Positions 51,248 through 60,533 are shown, numbered from the stretch's first letter. The stretch is DNA of 64,000 nt from Candidatus Saccharimonadota bacterium (GCA_028286245.1 JAQBRY010000004.1:186001-250000), one strand, 5' to 3'. The notes: generated by a model not told the origin, from the sequence alone. Numbers and translations are program-made.

Positions 51248-51664
51248 CTAAAACTTGAGTAAGAAGTACGGCTTGCTCAAAAACAGCACAAAGCGGCCCG
51301 GCTTACTGTCGAGCTTAATGAGGTGGGTGTGCTGATGAGGCTGGGAGCGCTGGGCACTATCCACGGCGCGGGCATAGACGTTATAGCCTTTTGCTTCATA
51401 CTCGGCTATCAGTTTAATGATGTCCAACATAGCGGCTTCAGGTAGTTCTGCTAATCCAAGGACGTGCTTTTTAGGAATCACCATTAAGTGCTCGGTAACA
51501 TTACGCATTTCCCACATGTCGTAAGAAACGCGATTTGGCAGCACGTAGGCATACTTTGTCTCACGGATAACAAGGCTTTTGACGGCGTCATAATCACAAA
51601 ATGGACAGTGCTCTGGCTTAAGCAAACTTTCGTAGGCTGTCAGATTCTTGCGGTAGTGAAACAT
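51248..51664 (-). CDS. HIT-family nucleotide hydrolase/transferase
   Basis: 138 residues. The histidine triad QPHQHTHLI (about residues 109-117) is intact. A CPFC pair (about 20-23) and PNRVSYDMWE precede it, as in HIT proteins that act on dinucleoside polyphosphates or AMP-linked substrates. It starts ten bases after the typA stop on the same strand and is probably co-transcribed. Confidence 0.92.
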   Translation of the reverse strand: MFHYRKNLTAYESLLKPEHCPFCDYDAVKSLVIRETKYAYVLPNRVSYDMWEMRNVTEHLMVIPKKHVLGLAELPEAAMLDIIKLIAEYEAKGYNVYARAVDSAQRSQPHQHTHLIKLDSKPGRFVLFLSKPYFLLKF

Positions 51665-51674
51665 GGCTTATACT

Positions 51675-53498
51675 TTAGCGTTTGCGTTTTTTGGGGTCAA
51701 GTTCGCGCTTGCGAAGACGGAGGTTCTTGGGGGTTACTTCCAGAAGTTCATCGTTCTCAATAAAGTCCAAACACTCTTCCAAGCTAAAGATAACCGGAGG
51801 AGTAAGTTGCACCACGCCGTCGCTTGAGCTAGAGCGCATGTTAGTAAGGTGCTTTGCCTTACAAACGTTCATTTCCATGTCTTCCATGCGGCTGTTAAGG
51901 CCAACAATCTGGCCGGCGTAAACTTTTTCGGCAGGACCTACAAAGACGGTGCCGCGGGCTTCGGCAGTTTGCAATGAGTAGGGTGTTGTTACACCGGTTT
52001 CAAAAGCAATTAGTACGCCACTGCGGAGTTGCTGTAATGCAGTGCCCTGCGGCTGATAACCAATAGTCAGTGAGTTCATAACAATCGTACCCTTAGTGTT
52101 GGTAAGCAAAATGTTACGCATACCAAGCAGCGCGCGTGTTGGCATCTCGTACACCAGCTTGGTGACACCCTTGGGGCTAGCAAACTGTTCTTTGAGTTCG
52201 GCGCGGCGCTTGCCGAGTTCCATCTGAACGGCACCGACATGCTCAGCCGGGACTTCAATCAAGACTTCTTCGATTGGCTCAAGGGTTTTACCATCTTCTT
52301 CTTTGGTAACTACCTGCGGGCGGCCAACTTCAAACTCATAGCCTTCGCGGCGCATAGTCTCAATAAGCACGCCGAGGTGGAGTTCGCCGCGACCGGCAAC
52401 GGTAAAGCCGATACCATCGGGCTCAACCCGGAGACCAACATTGGTTTCGAGCTCTTTTTCAAGGCGTTCGGCAATCTGGCGAGAGGTGTTAAAATCACCT
52501 TCCTGACCCTTGAAAGGCGAGGTGTTTGGACCAAGGTAAATACGAAGGGTTGGAGCTTCTACTTCGATTGTCGGTAGCGCTTCCGGCTCATTAGCGTCAG
52601 CAATAGTTTCACCAATCTGCGCTTCAGAAATTCCAGTTAGCTGCACGATATCACCGGCAACACCGCCAGCTACTTCGAACTTACTGACACCATGGCTCAT
52701 AAAGACGTTATCAATCTTGGCACGAACTTGGCTGCCATCTTTTTTGCAAAGAACAACAGCGTCACCGGGCTTGATTGCGCCGCGGGTAATACGGCCAATA
52801 CTGTACTTACCCTTAAATGTGTCGTGGGCCAGTGCTGTTACCAACATCTGGAATGGCTTGTCCAGCTCAACGCTTGGAGCCGGAACCTTTTCGATAATAG
52901 CGTCAAAAATAACACTCAAGTCACCCTCTTCTTCAAAATCATCAGGCACCGCAAGCCAGGCCTTTCCGGCACGGCCGGTAGCGTAATAAACTGGGTAGTG
53001 CAGCTGATCTTCGTGTACGGCCAGCTCTAGAAAGAGGTCGGCGAGTTCGTCTTCGACTTCTTTGATACGGCGACCATCTTTGTCGATTTTATTGATAACA
53101 ACAATTGGACTCAGTCCGGCAGCCAGTGCCTTACTAAGTACGAACTTAGTCTGCGGCATTGGGCCTTCCTGAGCGTCAACAATTAAGAGGCAGCCGTCGG
53201 CTAAGTTAAGCGTTCGCTCAACTTCACCAGAAAAGTCGGCGTGTCCGGGAGTATCAATAATGTTTACCCGGTAGTCACCGTGCTGCACGGCGGTAATCTT
53301 GGCAGTGATAGTAATACCGCGCTCTTTTTCCTGATCACCAGAATCCATAATAAGGCTTTGGCCCATCTCGGCTTGGTTATCACGAAAGGTTTGCGACTGC
53401 TTTAAAAGACCGTCAACCAACGTCGTTTTGCCATGGTCAACGTGCGCAATAATAGCGACATTACGAATTTTGCTAGGGTCTTGAGTAGTTGGTTGCAT
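51675..53498 (-). CDS. typA: translational GTPase TypA/BipA
   Basis: 607 residues. G1 AHVDHGKTTL (about 18-27), switch region ERGITITAK, G3 DTPGHADFSGEVER, G4 NKIDKDGR, then domain II, EF-G-like domains III and V and the TypA-specific C-terminal domain with basic tail (RLRKRELDPKKRKR). It acts on the ribosome in assembly or stress, often at low temperature. AAGGA lies before the ATG, and a TGG-TATGAT extended -10 at 53542-53550 marks its promoter. Confidence 0.96.
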   Translation of the reverse strand: MQPTTQDPSKIRNVAIIAHVDHGKTTLVDGLLKQSQTFRDNQAEMGQSLIMDSGDQEKERGITITAKITAVQHGDYRVNIIDTPGHADFSGEVERTLNLADGCLLIVDAQEGPMPQTKFVLSKALAAGLSPIVVINKIDKDGRRIKEVEDELADLFLELAVHEDQLHYPVYYATGRAGKAWLAVPDDFEEEGDLSVIFDAIIEKVPAPSVELDKPFQMLVTALAHDTFKGKYSIGRITRGAIKPGDAVVLCKKDGSQVRAKIDNVFMSHGVSKFEVAGGVAGDIVQLTGISEAQIGETIADANEPEALPTIEVEAPTLRIYLGPNTSPFKGQEGDFNTSRQIAERLEKELETNVGLRVEPDGIGFTVAGRGELHLGVLIETMRREGYEFEVGRPQVVTKEEDGKTLEPIEEVLIEVPAEHVGAVQMELGKRRAELKEQFASPKGVTKLVYEMPTRALLGMRNILLTNTKGTIVMNSLTIGYQPQGTALQQLRSGVLIAFETGVTTPYSLQTAEARGTVFVGPAEKVYAGQIVGLNSRMEDMEMNVCKAKHLTNMRSSSSDGVVQLTPPVIFSLEECLDFIENDELLEVTPKNLRLRKRELDPKKRKR

Positions 53499-53541
53499 AA
53501 CGGTCCTTATTTAAAGCGATTTTCAAAAACTAATTCTTACT

Positions 53542-53550
53542 ATCATACCA
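53542..53550 (-). promoter_or_regulatory. extended -10 promoter of typA
   Basis: TGG-TATGAT about 44 bases before the ATG; no good -35. Confidence 0.5.
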
Positions 53551-53573
53551 GACGTCCGAGTCCAAATGAGTAC

Positions 53574-53691
53574 GACGGACTCCGGGCAGTGCAGTTTGGT
53601 TGCAAATGGAGCATTAGGTGCGAGCCGTACTTTACGTACGGTGAACGCCTAAGCGCACATTTGCGATCAAAATGTGCGCCCGGTGTTCGTC
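53574..53691. repeat. REP/MITE-like palindromic element, copy B
   Basis: A 118-base imperfect palindrome. Outer arms GACGGACTCCGGGC and GCCCGGTGTTCGTC pair at 12 of 14 positions; inside are GCAAATG/CATTTGC (53602-53608 with 53658-53664), TTAGG/CCTAA and CCGTAC/GTACGG. A competing hairpin, GCGCACATTT/AAATGTGCGC (53653-53662 with 53670-53679), uses the same CATTTGC. It lies between the DEAD-box helicase stop and the typA promoter. Confidence 0.7.
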
Positions 53692-53696
53692 GCGTC

Positions 53697-54911
53697 CTAG
53701 TTGCCGACGAACGTTAAAGCGTGGCCTATTTTTCCTGCGCGGCCGACCCTACCTATACGGTGCACATAGTCCTGGTAAGACTGCGGCATAGTGTAGTTAA
53801 CAACGTGCGTAACATCAGCAACGTCAATACCGCGGGCTGCAACGTCAGTTGCAACCAGGATGGTAGTTTTGTTCTGCTTAAAGCGGTCGAGGGCACGAAG
53901 GCGCTGGCCCTGTGACTTGCCACCGTGAATGGTATCAGCTTCAAAGCCGCGAGCTTGTAGTTCCATACCGAGGCGTTCAACGCTGCGCTGGGTTTCGTCA
54001 AAGACGATAACCTTGTTTACAGCAGGATCGAGTAAGATGTCGTGCAGTTTGGCCATCTTGTCGCCGGTGCCGCTAAAGCGGACAACGTCTTGGTGCACGT
54101 TGTCACTGGTTTCACCAGATTTAACCGCAACGGTCTTTGGGTCGTTAGCGAAGGTTCGGATCAAACCTTCAACGCGACCATCCATGGTTGCAGAAAAGAA
54201 GAACGACTGGCGCTCTGGAGCTAATTGCTTGAGCAAGTCGGTAACATCGTTTACAAATCCCATGTCGAGCATACGGTCGACCTCATCGAGGACTACCATG
54301 TTTACGTCGCCAACTTTAAGCGTACCGCGTTCCATGTGGTCTTTAATACGACCTGGCGTACCAATAATGATACGTGGGTTAAAGCGCAGATCACGAAGTT
54401 GTGAAACCATGCCGGTACCGCCAATAAGCAAGGCGCCGGTGAGGCCGCTGCCCTTGGCAATACTGCGACACTCTTCTTCAATTTGCTGAGCGAGTTCACG
54501 AGTAGGAGCAATAATCAAAACCTTGCTCTTAGGCTCGTTCATAAGACGGTGCAAAACTGGAACTGCAAAAGCAGCAGTTTTACCGGTACCGGTGTTAGCG
54601 ATGCCAATAATGTCAGCACCTTCTAAAGCAATCGGAATGGTTTGGTCCTGAATAGCCGAAGGAATGGTGTAGCCCTTAGCGAGCAAGTTGTTAAGAATAG
54701 TAGGTTCGATAACAAAGTCCTGGAAGGTATTAACCGACTCGTACTTAGTTTCTTCGACGGGCTTAGCTACGCGAACCAAGCGAGCTGGGTCGATGTATTC
54801 GCCGCGGCGCTTGCCGCCCGAACGACCACCGCCACCATTACGCTGGCCACCACCGTTGCGGCTACCACTGCGTTTAGCTGATGAATATACAGAATATTTG
54901 TATGAAGGCAT
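53697..54911 (-). CDS. DEAD-box-family RNA helicase
   Basis: 404 residues. A basic, Gly/Arg/Ser-rich N-terminus (about 1-38) precedes the helicase core: Q-motif with IPSAIQDQTIPIAL, Walker A ANTGTGKTAAF, motif II LDEVDRML (DEVD in place of DEAD), motif III SAT, motif V ATDVAARGID and motif VI HRIGRVGRAG. It ends a few residues after motif VI, so there is no C-terminal extension. The promoter lies over 100 bases upstream, giving a long 5' leader as often seen for cold-induced RNA helicases. Confidence 0.95.
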   Translation of the reverse strand: MPSYKYSVYSSAKRSGSRNGGGQRNGGGGRSGGKRRGEYIDPARLVRVAKPVEETKYESVNTFQDFVIEPTILNNLLAKGYTIPSAIQDQTIPIALEGADIIGIANTGTGKTAAFAVPVLHRLMNEPKSKVLIIAPTRELAQQIEEECRSIAKGSGLTGALLIGGTGMVSQLRDLRFNPRIIIGTPGRIKDHMERGTLKVGDVNMVVLDEVDRMLDMGFVNDVTDLLKQLAPERQSFFFSATMDGRVEGLIRTFANDPKTVAVKSGETSDNVHQDVVRFSGTGDKMAKLHDILLDPAVNKVIVFDETQRSVERLGMELQARGFEADTIHGGKSQGQRLRALDRFKQNKTTILVATDVAARGIDVADVTHVVNYTMPQSYQDYVHRIGRVGRAGKIGHALTFVGN

Positions 54912-55023
54912 AAAAAAAGAATCCTTTGTTTATTATTTAGTTATTTAGAAAACACGATTGCGCAGATGAAATCGAGTAATCTTAACCAAATACAAACCCG
55001 GATTCATTTAGAACAATACTTAA

Positions 55024-55052
55024 ATATTAGCACGATATAGTATTTAAGTCAA
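55024..55052 (-). promoter_or_regulatory. promoter of the DEAD-box helicase gene
   Basis: Minus strand: TTGACT (55052-55047), 17 bases ending in TGC, TAATAT (55029-55024). The predicted leader of about 105 bases is A/T-rich and precedes AAAGGA. Confidence 0.75.
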
Positions 55053-55091
55053 CAGTTGCCTGCAGACAAAACCGCAATGCCGCACGGTTGG

Positions 55092-56057
55092 CTAGCGTAG
55101 CTGCAAGCCCGCTAGTGTGGCTTCGTACTTCTTTAGTAGCAGTACCTGGAGCTTAACGGGCGCATGCGAATCGGTGGTATCGTATCCGGGAGAAAGTTTT
55201 AGATAGGCAGCGTTTTTAGCATTTTTATACTGGGTAAGTATTGCCTGGCTATCCTGTGAGGCCTTTAGTAGCGCCGCACTGCCGACAATGGTCGATGAAT
55301 TTTTAAGCACATCGGCGTAGGCGGCGTCAGCCGACTTGAGCTTGGGTGCAAACTGGTCAGTCACGGCGCAAACAGGGCGTAAGTCGGTGAGCGGGCAGGA
55401 CTTAGTGCCCTCTAGTGCGTACTGCTTTTGATACAGATCAATATAGAGTTTTTCAAAGGCAGTGCGATAAGCGGCTAGCTTGCTACCATCAGCTGGAGCA
55501 CATCCCGCCGGGTTATTACAAATGGTGCCGGTGGCTGAGGTGGGACCGTAAGGATCAGATAATGCCTTTAAATCAGCTTGGGCCTTGGCTTGTTCTTGCC
55601 CCAGCTGAGCTTCTTTTATATACACGCTGCAGTAAGTGGTGATTTCCGAAAGCGGCTGGGCAGCTTGCGCCTGATAGGCCGCGAGTGATGAATGTAGGTT
55701 TTTGCTCTTAAGTGATGCGGCCTTATAATTGCCGCTTAAAAGCCCAAACGGATGTGTACCTAGCGGTGGAGCCATAAGACCGGCAACAGTTTTTTGCGTT
55801 TGCTTGAGTGCATCGCAGTGTGTTGACTCGGCCTTTAATTCAGCAGCGGTCTCGAGCCGGTCAACAATGACATCGTTAGAAAATGCAGCGGTAGTCACCC
55901 CGTGAGCTGCCGTTGAGAATTTGGTATCTTTCCAAACAGCAACCTGATGTTTATAGCTTTCGGCAGCACTATTAGCCTTGTTTACTCCTACTGCGCCAAC
56001 GATACCAATCAATACTACTAGTAGGACGGCAGCTACAATCAAGTTTCTCTTCTTCAT
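55092..56057 (-). CDS. unknown membrane-anchored or secreted protein
   Basis: 321 residues, not recognised. An N-terminal hydrophobic helix (about 6-26, IVAAVLLVVLIGIVGAVGV) after MKKR serves as signal anchor. The remainder is Ala/Lys/Gln-rich and mostly helical with eight cysteines, two in a TICNNPAGCAP loop, suggesting disulfides outside the cytoplasm. TAGGCT is six bases before the ATG, in a 53-base region divergent from rarA. Confidence 0.75.
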   Translation of the reverse strand: MKKRNLIVAAVLLVVLIGIVGAVGVNKANSAAESYKHQVAVWKDTKFSTAAHGVTTAAFSNDVIVDRLETAAELKAESTHCDALKQTQKTVAGLMAPPLGTHPFGLLSGNYKAASLKSKNLHSSLAAYQAQAAQPLSEITTYCSVYIKEAQLGQEQAKAQADLKALSDPYGPTSATGTICNNPAGCAPADGSKLAAYRTAFEKLYIDLYQKQYALEGTKSCPLTDLRPVCAVTDQFAPKLKSADAAYADVLKNSSTIVGSAALLKASQDSQAILTQYKNAKNAAYLKLSPGYDTTDSHAPVKLQVLLLKKYEATLAGLQLR

Positions 56058-56063
56058 TATTCC

Positions 56064-56069
56064 AGCCTA
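56064..56069 (-). promoter_or_regulatory. possible leaderless-type -10 box of the gene at 55092-56057
   Basis: TGT-TAGGCT, six bases (GGAATA), ATG. Confidence 0.35.
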
Positions 56070-56110
56070 ACAGACACGTCGCTAGAATACTATTGCTATA
56101 CTATAAAGAT

Positions 56111-57298
56111 ATGGAGATGCAACCCTTAGCCGAACGCCTGCGCCCTACTACTCTTTCCGAAGTGGTCGGGCAGAGCCATTTGGTGTCCGGTGGCAAAATT
56201 ATTCACGAAATTATTGCTAACAAGCGACCGGTTAGTTTGATTTTGTGGGGGCCTTCTGGCACAGGTAAAACCACCCTGGCCAGAATAATTGCCAAGGAGA
56301 CCGATGCTGAATTTGTAGAGCTCAGCGCCGTTACCGCAGGAAAAGCGGATGTAATGAAGGTGATTGCCAGGGCCGAACAAAACCAGCGGCTCGGCATGCA
56401 AACCATTTTGTTTGTTGATGAAATCCACCGTTTTAATAAGGCGCAGCAGGACGCTTTTCTGCCGCATGTGGAGGCCGGCACTATAAGCTTAATTGGTGCC
56501 ACGACCGAGAATCCCAGCTTCGAGATTATTAATCCGCTCCTTAGTCGGGCTAGGGTAGTCGTACTCGAACCGCTCGATAAATCAGCCATCGTTACCATCC
56601 TGGAAAATGCGGCTAAAACGCTGAAGCTCAAGCCTAAAATACTGCCGCCTAAAAGTATTGACCTACTTGCAGAACTGTCGGGCGGCGATGCGCGGGTAGC
56701 ACTCGGCAACTTGGAGCTGGCACTGCAACTATCAGCCGGTGGCGTCGTCAATCAGCAAATCATCGAAACTGCCGCCCAGAGCCGCCTGCCCGGCTACGAC
56801 AAAAAGGGCGAGTATCACTACAATATTATTAGTGCCTTTATTAAAAGCATGCGCGGCTCCGACGCTAATGCCACGCTATATTACCTGGCTCGGATGCTCC
56901 AGGCTGGCGAAGATCCTAAATTTATCGCCCGCCGGATGGTCATTTTTGCATCTGAGGATATTGGGCTAGCTGCACCGGCCGCACTCAACTTAGCCGTCTC
57001 AACATTTTTGGCGGTAGAACGGATTGGCCTGCCGGAAGCAAATTATAATTTGTACCACTGCGCAGCCGTGCTTGCTAAGGCCCAAAAATCACGCGAGGTA
57101 GCCGACGCCATGCACGCTGCCCAAGCTGCCGCCGAACAGTACCCGGAGGCTGCCGTCCCGCTACACCTGCGCAACGCCCCGACCAAGCTAATGAAAGACC
57201 TAGGCTACGGCAAAGGCACAAAGTGGGAAGCCGGCTTTAAGCACCCCAAAGGTTTCCTGCCCTCGGAGCTGGACGACATTAACTTTTTTAAAGGCTAA
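56111..57298 (+). CDS. rarA: replication-associated recombination protein A (RarA/MgsA)
   Basis: 395 residues from ATG 56111 (ATG 56117 is an equally likely alternative). This AAA+ ATPase acts at stalled replication forks. RPTTLSEVVGQSHL, Walker A WGPSGTGKTTLA, Walker B LFVDEIHRFNKAQQDAFLP, sensor GATTENPSFE, the arginine-finger region LLSRARV, then the tetramerisation domain (HYNIISAFIKSMRGSDANA) are all present. TATACT lies eight bases before the start. The stop overlaps the metK stop by four bases. Confidence 0.95.
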   Translation: MEMQPLAERLRPTTLSEVVGQSHLVSGGKIIHEIIANKRPVSLILWGPSGTGKTTLARIIAKETDAEFVELSAVTAGKADVMKVIARAEQNQRLGMQTILFVDEIHRFNKAQQDAFLPHVEAGTISLIGATTENPSFEIINPLLSRARVVVLEPLDKSAIVTILENAAKTLKLKPKILPPKSIDLLAELSGGDARVALGNLELALQLSAGGVVNQQIIETAAQSRLPGYDKKGEYHYNIISAFIKSMRGSDANATLYYLARMLQAGEDPKFIARRMVIFASEDIGLAAPAALNLAVSTFLAVERIGLPEANYNLYHCAAVLAKAQKSREVADAMHAAQAAAEQYPEAAVPLHLRNAPTKLMKDLGYGKGTKWEAGFKHPKGFLPSELDDINFFKG

Positions 57299-58416
57299 TT
57301 TACAGGGACGATGTCTTCCCAAGGGAGCTCGGCCTTGCCAAAGTGGCCATAGGCACTGGTTTGGCTGTAAATAGGGCGACGCAGGTCTAGCTTGGCAGTG
57401 ATGCCCTTTACCGACGTATCGATCAGCTTGTCCTTAAAGGCATGCAGCTCAGCTTCGCTGACGGTGGCCGTGCCAAAGGTTTCAATAGTCTGCATGAGTG
57501 GCAGCGGCTGACCGATAACGTAGGCTAGCCCCACCTCACACCTAGTTGCCAGTCCGGCGGCCACAATATTTTTGGCAATGTAGCGGGCAGCGTAGGCACC
57601 GCTACGGTCGACTTTGCTGGGATCCTTGCCACTAAAGGCACCACCGCCCACACGGGCGTAGCCGCCATAAGTATCGACAACAATCTTTCGGCCCGTAAGA
57701 CCGGCGTCGCTTTCCGGGCCCGGAATGTGCCATAGACCGGTGCCATTAATAATGATGTCGGCATCGGCCGGGACAGCAAAGTTGTACTGCTCTAGTACCG
57801 GCGTCACCACGTGCTCAATAATGCCCTTTCTAACATCTTCGGCGCTAATGGCTTCGTCGTGAGCCACGGCCGCTACTACTTTTTCGATTGCCACCGGTTT
57901 ATCATCTTGGTAGCGGACGGTTATCTGAGCTTTACCATCCGGGCGCAGCCACACCAGCTCACCGGATTCACGAACCCGGTCGATTTTGCGCGCTAAGGCG
58001 TGGGCCAGCGCAATCGGCAGCGGCAATAGCTCCGGTGTTTCGGTACAAGCATAGCCGAACATCATGCCTTGGTCGCCGGCACCATCAGCATCAACGCCGA
58101 TGGCAATTTCTGGCGACTGCTGGTGAATATCATTGCTAAACTCCGATTCCTGACTGAAGCCCCAAGCCGGGTTGGTGTAGCCCAGCTCGCGGACTTTATC
58201 GCGGACGATCTTTTCAAAGTTTAAGTCCGCCGTGGTTTTAATCTCACCGAACAGGGCAATTTTATTGGCCCCGGCTACGGTTTCTATACCCGTACGGGCG
58301 TGTGGGTCCTGCGCAAGTGCAGCGTCTAAAATGGCATCGCTAATAGCATCGCAGATCTTATCGGGATGTCCGGCGCAAACAGATTCGCTTGTAAAATAGG
58401 TAGTGAGTTGTGACAT
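57295..58416 (-). CDS. metK: S-adenosylmethionine synthetase
   Basis: 373 residues. It makes SAM from methionine and ATP. FTSESVCAGHPDKICDAISD at the start, GAGDQGMMFGYA (about 117-128) and the phosphate loop GGGAFSGKDPSKVDRSGAY (about 253-271) are diagnostic. The usual ESVTEGHPDK has CA in place of TE. AAGGAAATA precedes the ATG. It is the third gene of the riboswitch-led operon, 21 bases after the metE C-half. Confidence 0.97.
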   Translation of the reverse strand: MSQLTTYFTSESVCAGHPDKICDAISDAILDAALAQDPHARTGIETVAGANKIALFGEIKTTADLNFEKIVRDKVRELGYTNPAWGFSQESEFSNDIHQQSPEIAIGVDADGAGDQGMMFGYACTETPELLPLPIALAHALARKIDRVRESGELVWLRPDGKAQITVRYQDDKPVAIEKVVAAVAHDEAISAEDVRKGIIEHVVTPVLEQYNFAVPADADIIINGTGLWHIPGPESDAGLTGRKIVVDTYGGYARVGGGAFSGKDPSKVDRSGAYAARYIAKNIVAAGLATRCEVGLAYVIGQPLPLMQTIETFGTATVSEAELHAFKDKLIDTSVKGITAKLDLRRPIYSQTSAYGHFGKAELPWEDIVPVN

Positions 58417-58437
58417 AAATATATTTCCTTATTGATT

Positions 58438-59565
58438 TTAAATTATTTCGCGGGCCAGCCGAGTACCGTGAGAAACTGCTAGCAATTTCTCGGAAGCAAC
58501 CGGCCAAGATCGTGTTCTGAGTCCACAATCCGGTGACGGATAAATCAATGCCGGATCGCCGACAATGTCTACCGCCCGCAGAATGCGATCCCGCACTAAC
58601 TCAGGAGTCTCAATGGTATCTTCATGAACGCTGGCCACCCCAAGCCCAATGCTCGTACCGGGCGCATAGCGAACAATGTCCTTCAGGACTTCATAGGCCG
58701 GACGGTCGCTGGTCGCCGTGCCAAGACCGTGGCCATCGCGGTTGGCAAATTCCAATGACAGTTGCGAGCAATTCTCGAGCTTTTCGATATGCGGCACTAG
58801 TAGCGTATAGTCCGAAAAGCATAGGTGCACACTAAACCTACCAACGAGTCCTCGAACTGATTCGTTAAAGCTTTCTACAAACAAGGGCACTTCGCCAGGA
58901 ACTGTGGTTGCGGCTGGTTCGTCAATTTGGATCCAACTGACTCCCTGCTCTAGTAAAGCTATAATATTTGGTCGAATAACATTACGCGCCAAAGCCCGTA
59001 CAAGATCTGCACGTTGAGTGTAATGCTCGTTGTACGACCATGCAGCCAGCGTATACGCGCCGGTAATTGGCACCTTAATATCTTTGTCGGTCAATCGTTG
59101 CAAGCGCGTTACTTCATCGCTATGCCACGGCTCACTAATCGAAGGTTCACCAATGCAGGCAGCTTTCTTGTACGATTTGGTATCAAAGGCTCGTACCCGG
59201 CCACGCCAAGCAAAACCCAGCGTCCGCGCTATAGAGTGTTGGTACATTTCTGATCTATCCTGTTCGCCGTCATACACAATATCTAGGCCCGCGTGCTCTT
59301 GCAACTGTACGGCATAGTGGGCGGCTAAATCGCGAACTGTCTCTTTTGTTCTATCCGAATAACGACCAACTGACGCAAATTCTGATTGGGCCGACTCTAA
59401 AACTTGTTGCCCATAGCTTGATGCGTCATTAGACCCGTATTCTTCGCTCCATGCACGTAAAGCATCGTAGCTACCTTGGCCAATAGGCTTGTCGCCCACG
59501 ACTGCTACGCGCCAGTCAGGCTTAGCTAGGCTGCCGACTTCCTGGGTCTGTAATAGTTCGCTCAT
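58438..59565 (-). CDS. metE: cobalamin-independent methionine synthase, catalytic C-terminal part
   Basis: 375 residues corresponding to the catalytic half of MetE, which transfers the methyl group of methyltetrahydrofolate to homocysteine. Zinc ligands expected in the family can be placed: His/Cys of HLCFSDY (about 249-251), a Glu in LSLEFANRDG and Cys of SPDCGLRTRSW (near 350). VSWIQIDEPA (about 207-216) binds substrate. The ATG overlaps the stop of the N-half gene as ATGA. The symbol covers both pieces. Confidence 0.9.
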   Translation of the reverse strand: MSELLQTQEVGSLAKPDWRVAVVGDKPIGQGSYDALRAWSEEYGSNDASSYGQQVLESAQSEFASVGRYSDRTKETVRDLAAHYAVQLQEHAGLDIVYDGEQDRSEMYQHSIARTLGFAWRGRVRAFDTKSYKKAACIGEPSISEPWHSDEVTRLQRLTDKDIKVPITGAYTLAAWSYNEHYTQRADLVRALARNVIRPNIIALLEQGVSWIQIDEPAATTVPGEVPLFVESFNESVRGLVGRFSVHLCFSDYTLLVPHIEKLENCSQLSLEFANRDGHGLGTATSDRPAYEVLKDIVRYAPGTSIGLGVASVHEDTIETPELVRDRILRAVDIVGDPALIYPSPDCGLRTRSWPVASEKLLAVSHGTRLAREII

Positions 59566-60533
59566 AGTGACGCCACCTCTGCCTGCGCTTGGCGAGCTAG
59601 TTCACCAAGCAGCTTCACTTTTTCTTGAGCATACCGTAGAGGTAACCTTTCAAGGTCAATGCTATGTGTCAGTACAACCCGGGCTGGGTTACACTCGGCT
59701 ATTACTCGCACCTGGTCGCGGTCAAGCGTGTGTTGCGGACGATCGGTCCTGGTCCCATCAACAATCGGTTGAATAATTTCGACGTTATTTAGTCTTGGCC
59801 GTAAGCCACGCGGAGTGTTTTTGGCAATGTGCGACAGTACCGACGATGGGATGGTGACACCAATATTGGTCGCTTCATCAACTGGTAACGCGACAGTATT
59901 TGGGTGCACTCCATGATGCGTCAGTAATCCTAATTGAAGACCCGGGTACCACGCCGAATGCCGCTCCAGGCTATCCAAAGGTTGGAGGGTTGTGCCGCCT
60001 GGGATGTAATCCTCAAACAGGACGCGCTTGACGCCACTATCTTCAAAGTGAGCCAAGATGTCGCTATACAATCGCCAGACGTTACGGTCAGCTGGGATGC
60101 CATCAAACCTGTTTCTGCAAAGTGATGCAAAAGTGTCGGGTGCCAGCAAACTGACGTTAGGGCCTAGTGGGCCAACTTGCTCTTCGAAAACTTTTGGATT
60201 GAACTCTAAGTCACCGGTAATGGTCGGCTCGCGATAAAACGTATTACTGTAATACCAGCGGGTGACGGGCGCATCGTTAATACCGGGCGCAAAGCCTTCC
60301 GTGGCGGCAACGATTGGGCGCAGATGGTCCTGCCAGCGCAATTTGCCATCTTCCGGATAGGTAATTCCCGCTTCAGCCTGCAAGGCTAGCCAATCGGCCG
60401 TCTCAATGGCGACTTGCTCATCAAAGTCTGCTTGCGTGGAGCGGCCACGTTCAACGTCTCCACCTAGAGTTAGCAGCTGGTCGCTGCGAGGTGCGATTCC
60501 GTGGACGGCGCTCTCGATTAATAGTTCTGACAT
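59562..60533 (-). CDS. MetE N-terminal-domain-like subunit of a split methionine synthase
   Basis: 323 residues. TRWYYSNTFYREPTI (about 89-103) with the following LLAPDTFASL resembles the W-x-x-T/S-N-x-x-Y-x-x-P and GPxTF stretches of the MetE N-terminal domain, and the C-terminal SIDLERLPLRYAQEKVKLLGELA resembles that domain's closing helix. It probably binds folate or supports the C-half. It is the first gene after the SAM riboswitch; AGGA sits seven bases before ATG 60533 inside a sequence that can be masked by pairing. Confidence 0.8.
   Translation of the reverse strand: MSELLIESAVHGIAPRSDQLLTLGGDVERGRSTQADFDEQVAIETADWLALQAEAGITYPEDGKLRWQDHLRPIVAATEGFAPGINDAPVTRWYYSNTFYREPTITGDLEFNPKVFEEQVGPLGPNVSLLAPDTFASLCRNRFDGIPADRNVWRLYSDILAHFEDSGVKRVLFEDYIPGGTTLQPLDSLERHSAWYPGLQLGLLTHHGVHPNTVALPVDEATNIGVTIPSSVLSHIAKNTPRGLRPRLNNVEIIQPIVDGTRTDRPQHTLDRDQVRVIAECNPARVVLTHSIDLERLPLRYAQEKVKLLGELARQAQAEVASL

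Noticed and set aside
53929-54489. 186-codon open frame opposite the DEAD-box helicase gene
   Set aside because: Composition is that of an antisense shadow; the helicase motifs on the other strand explain the region.
58438-60533. Shared MSELL start of the two MetE pieces as evidence of tandem duplication
   Set aside because: The likeness stops after five residues and the domains match different parts of MetE.
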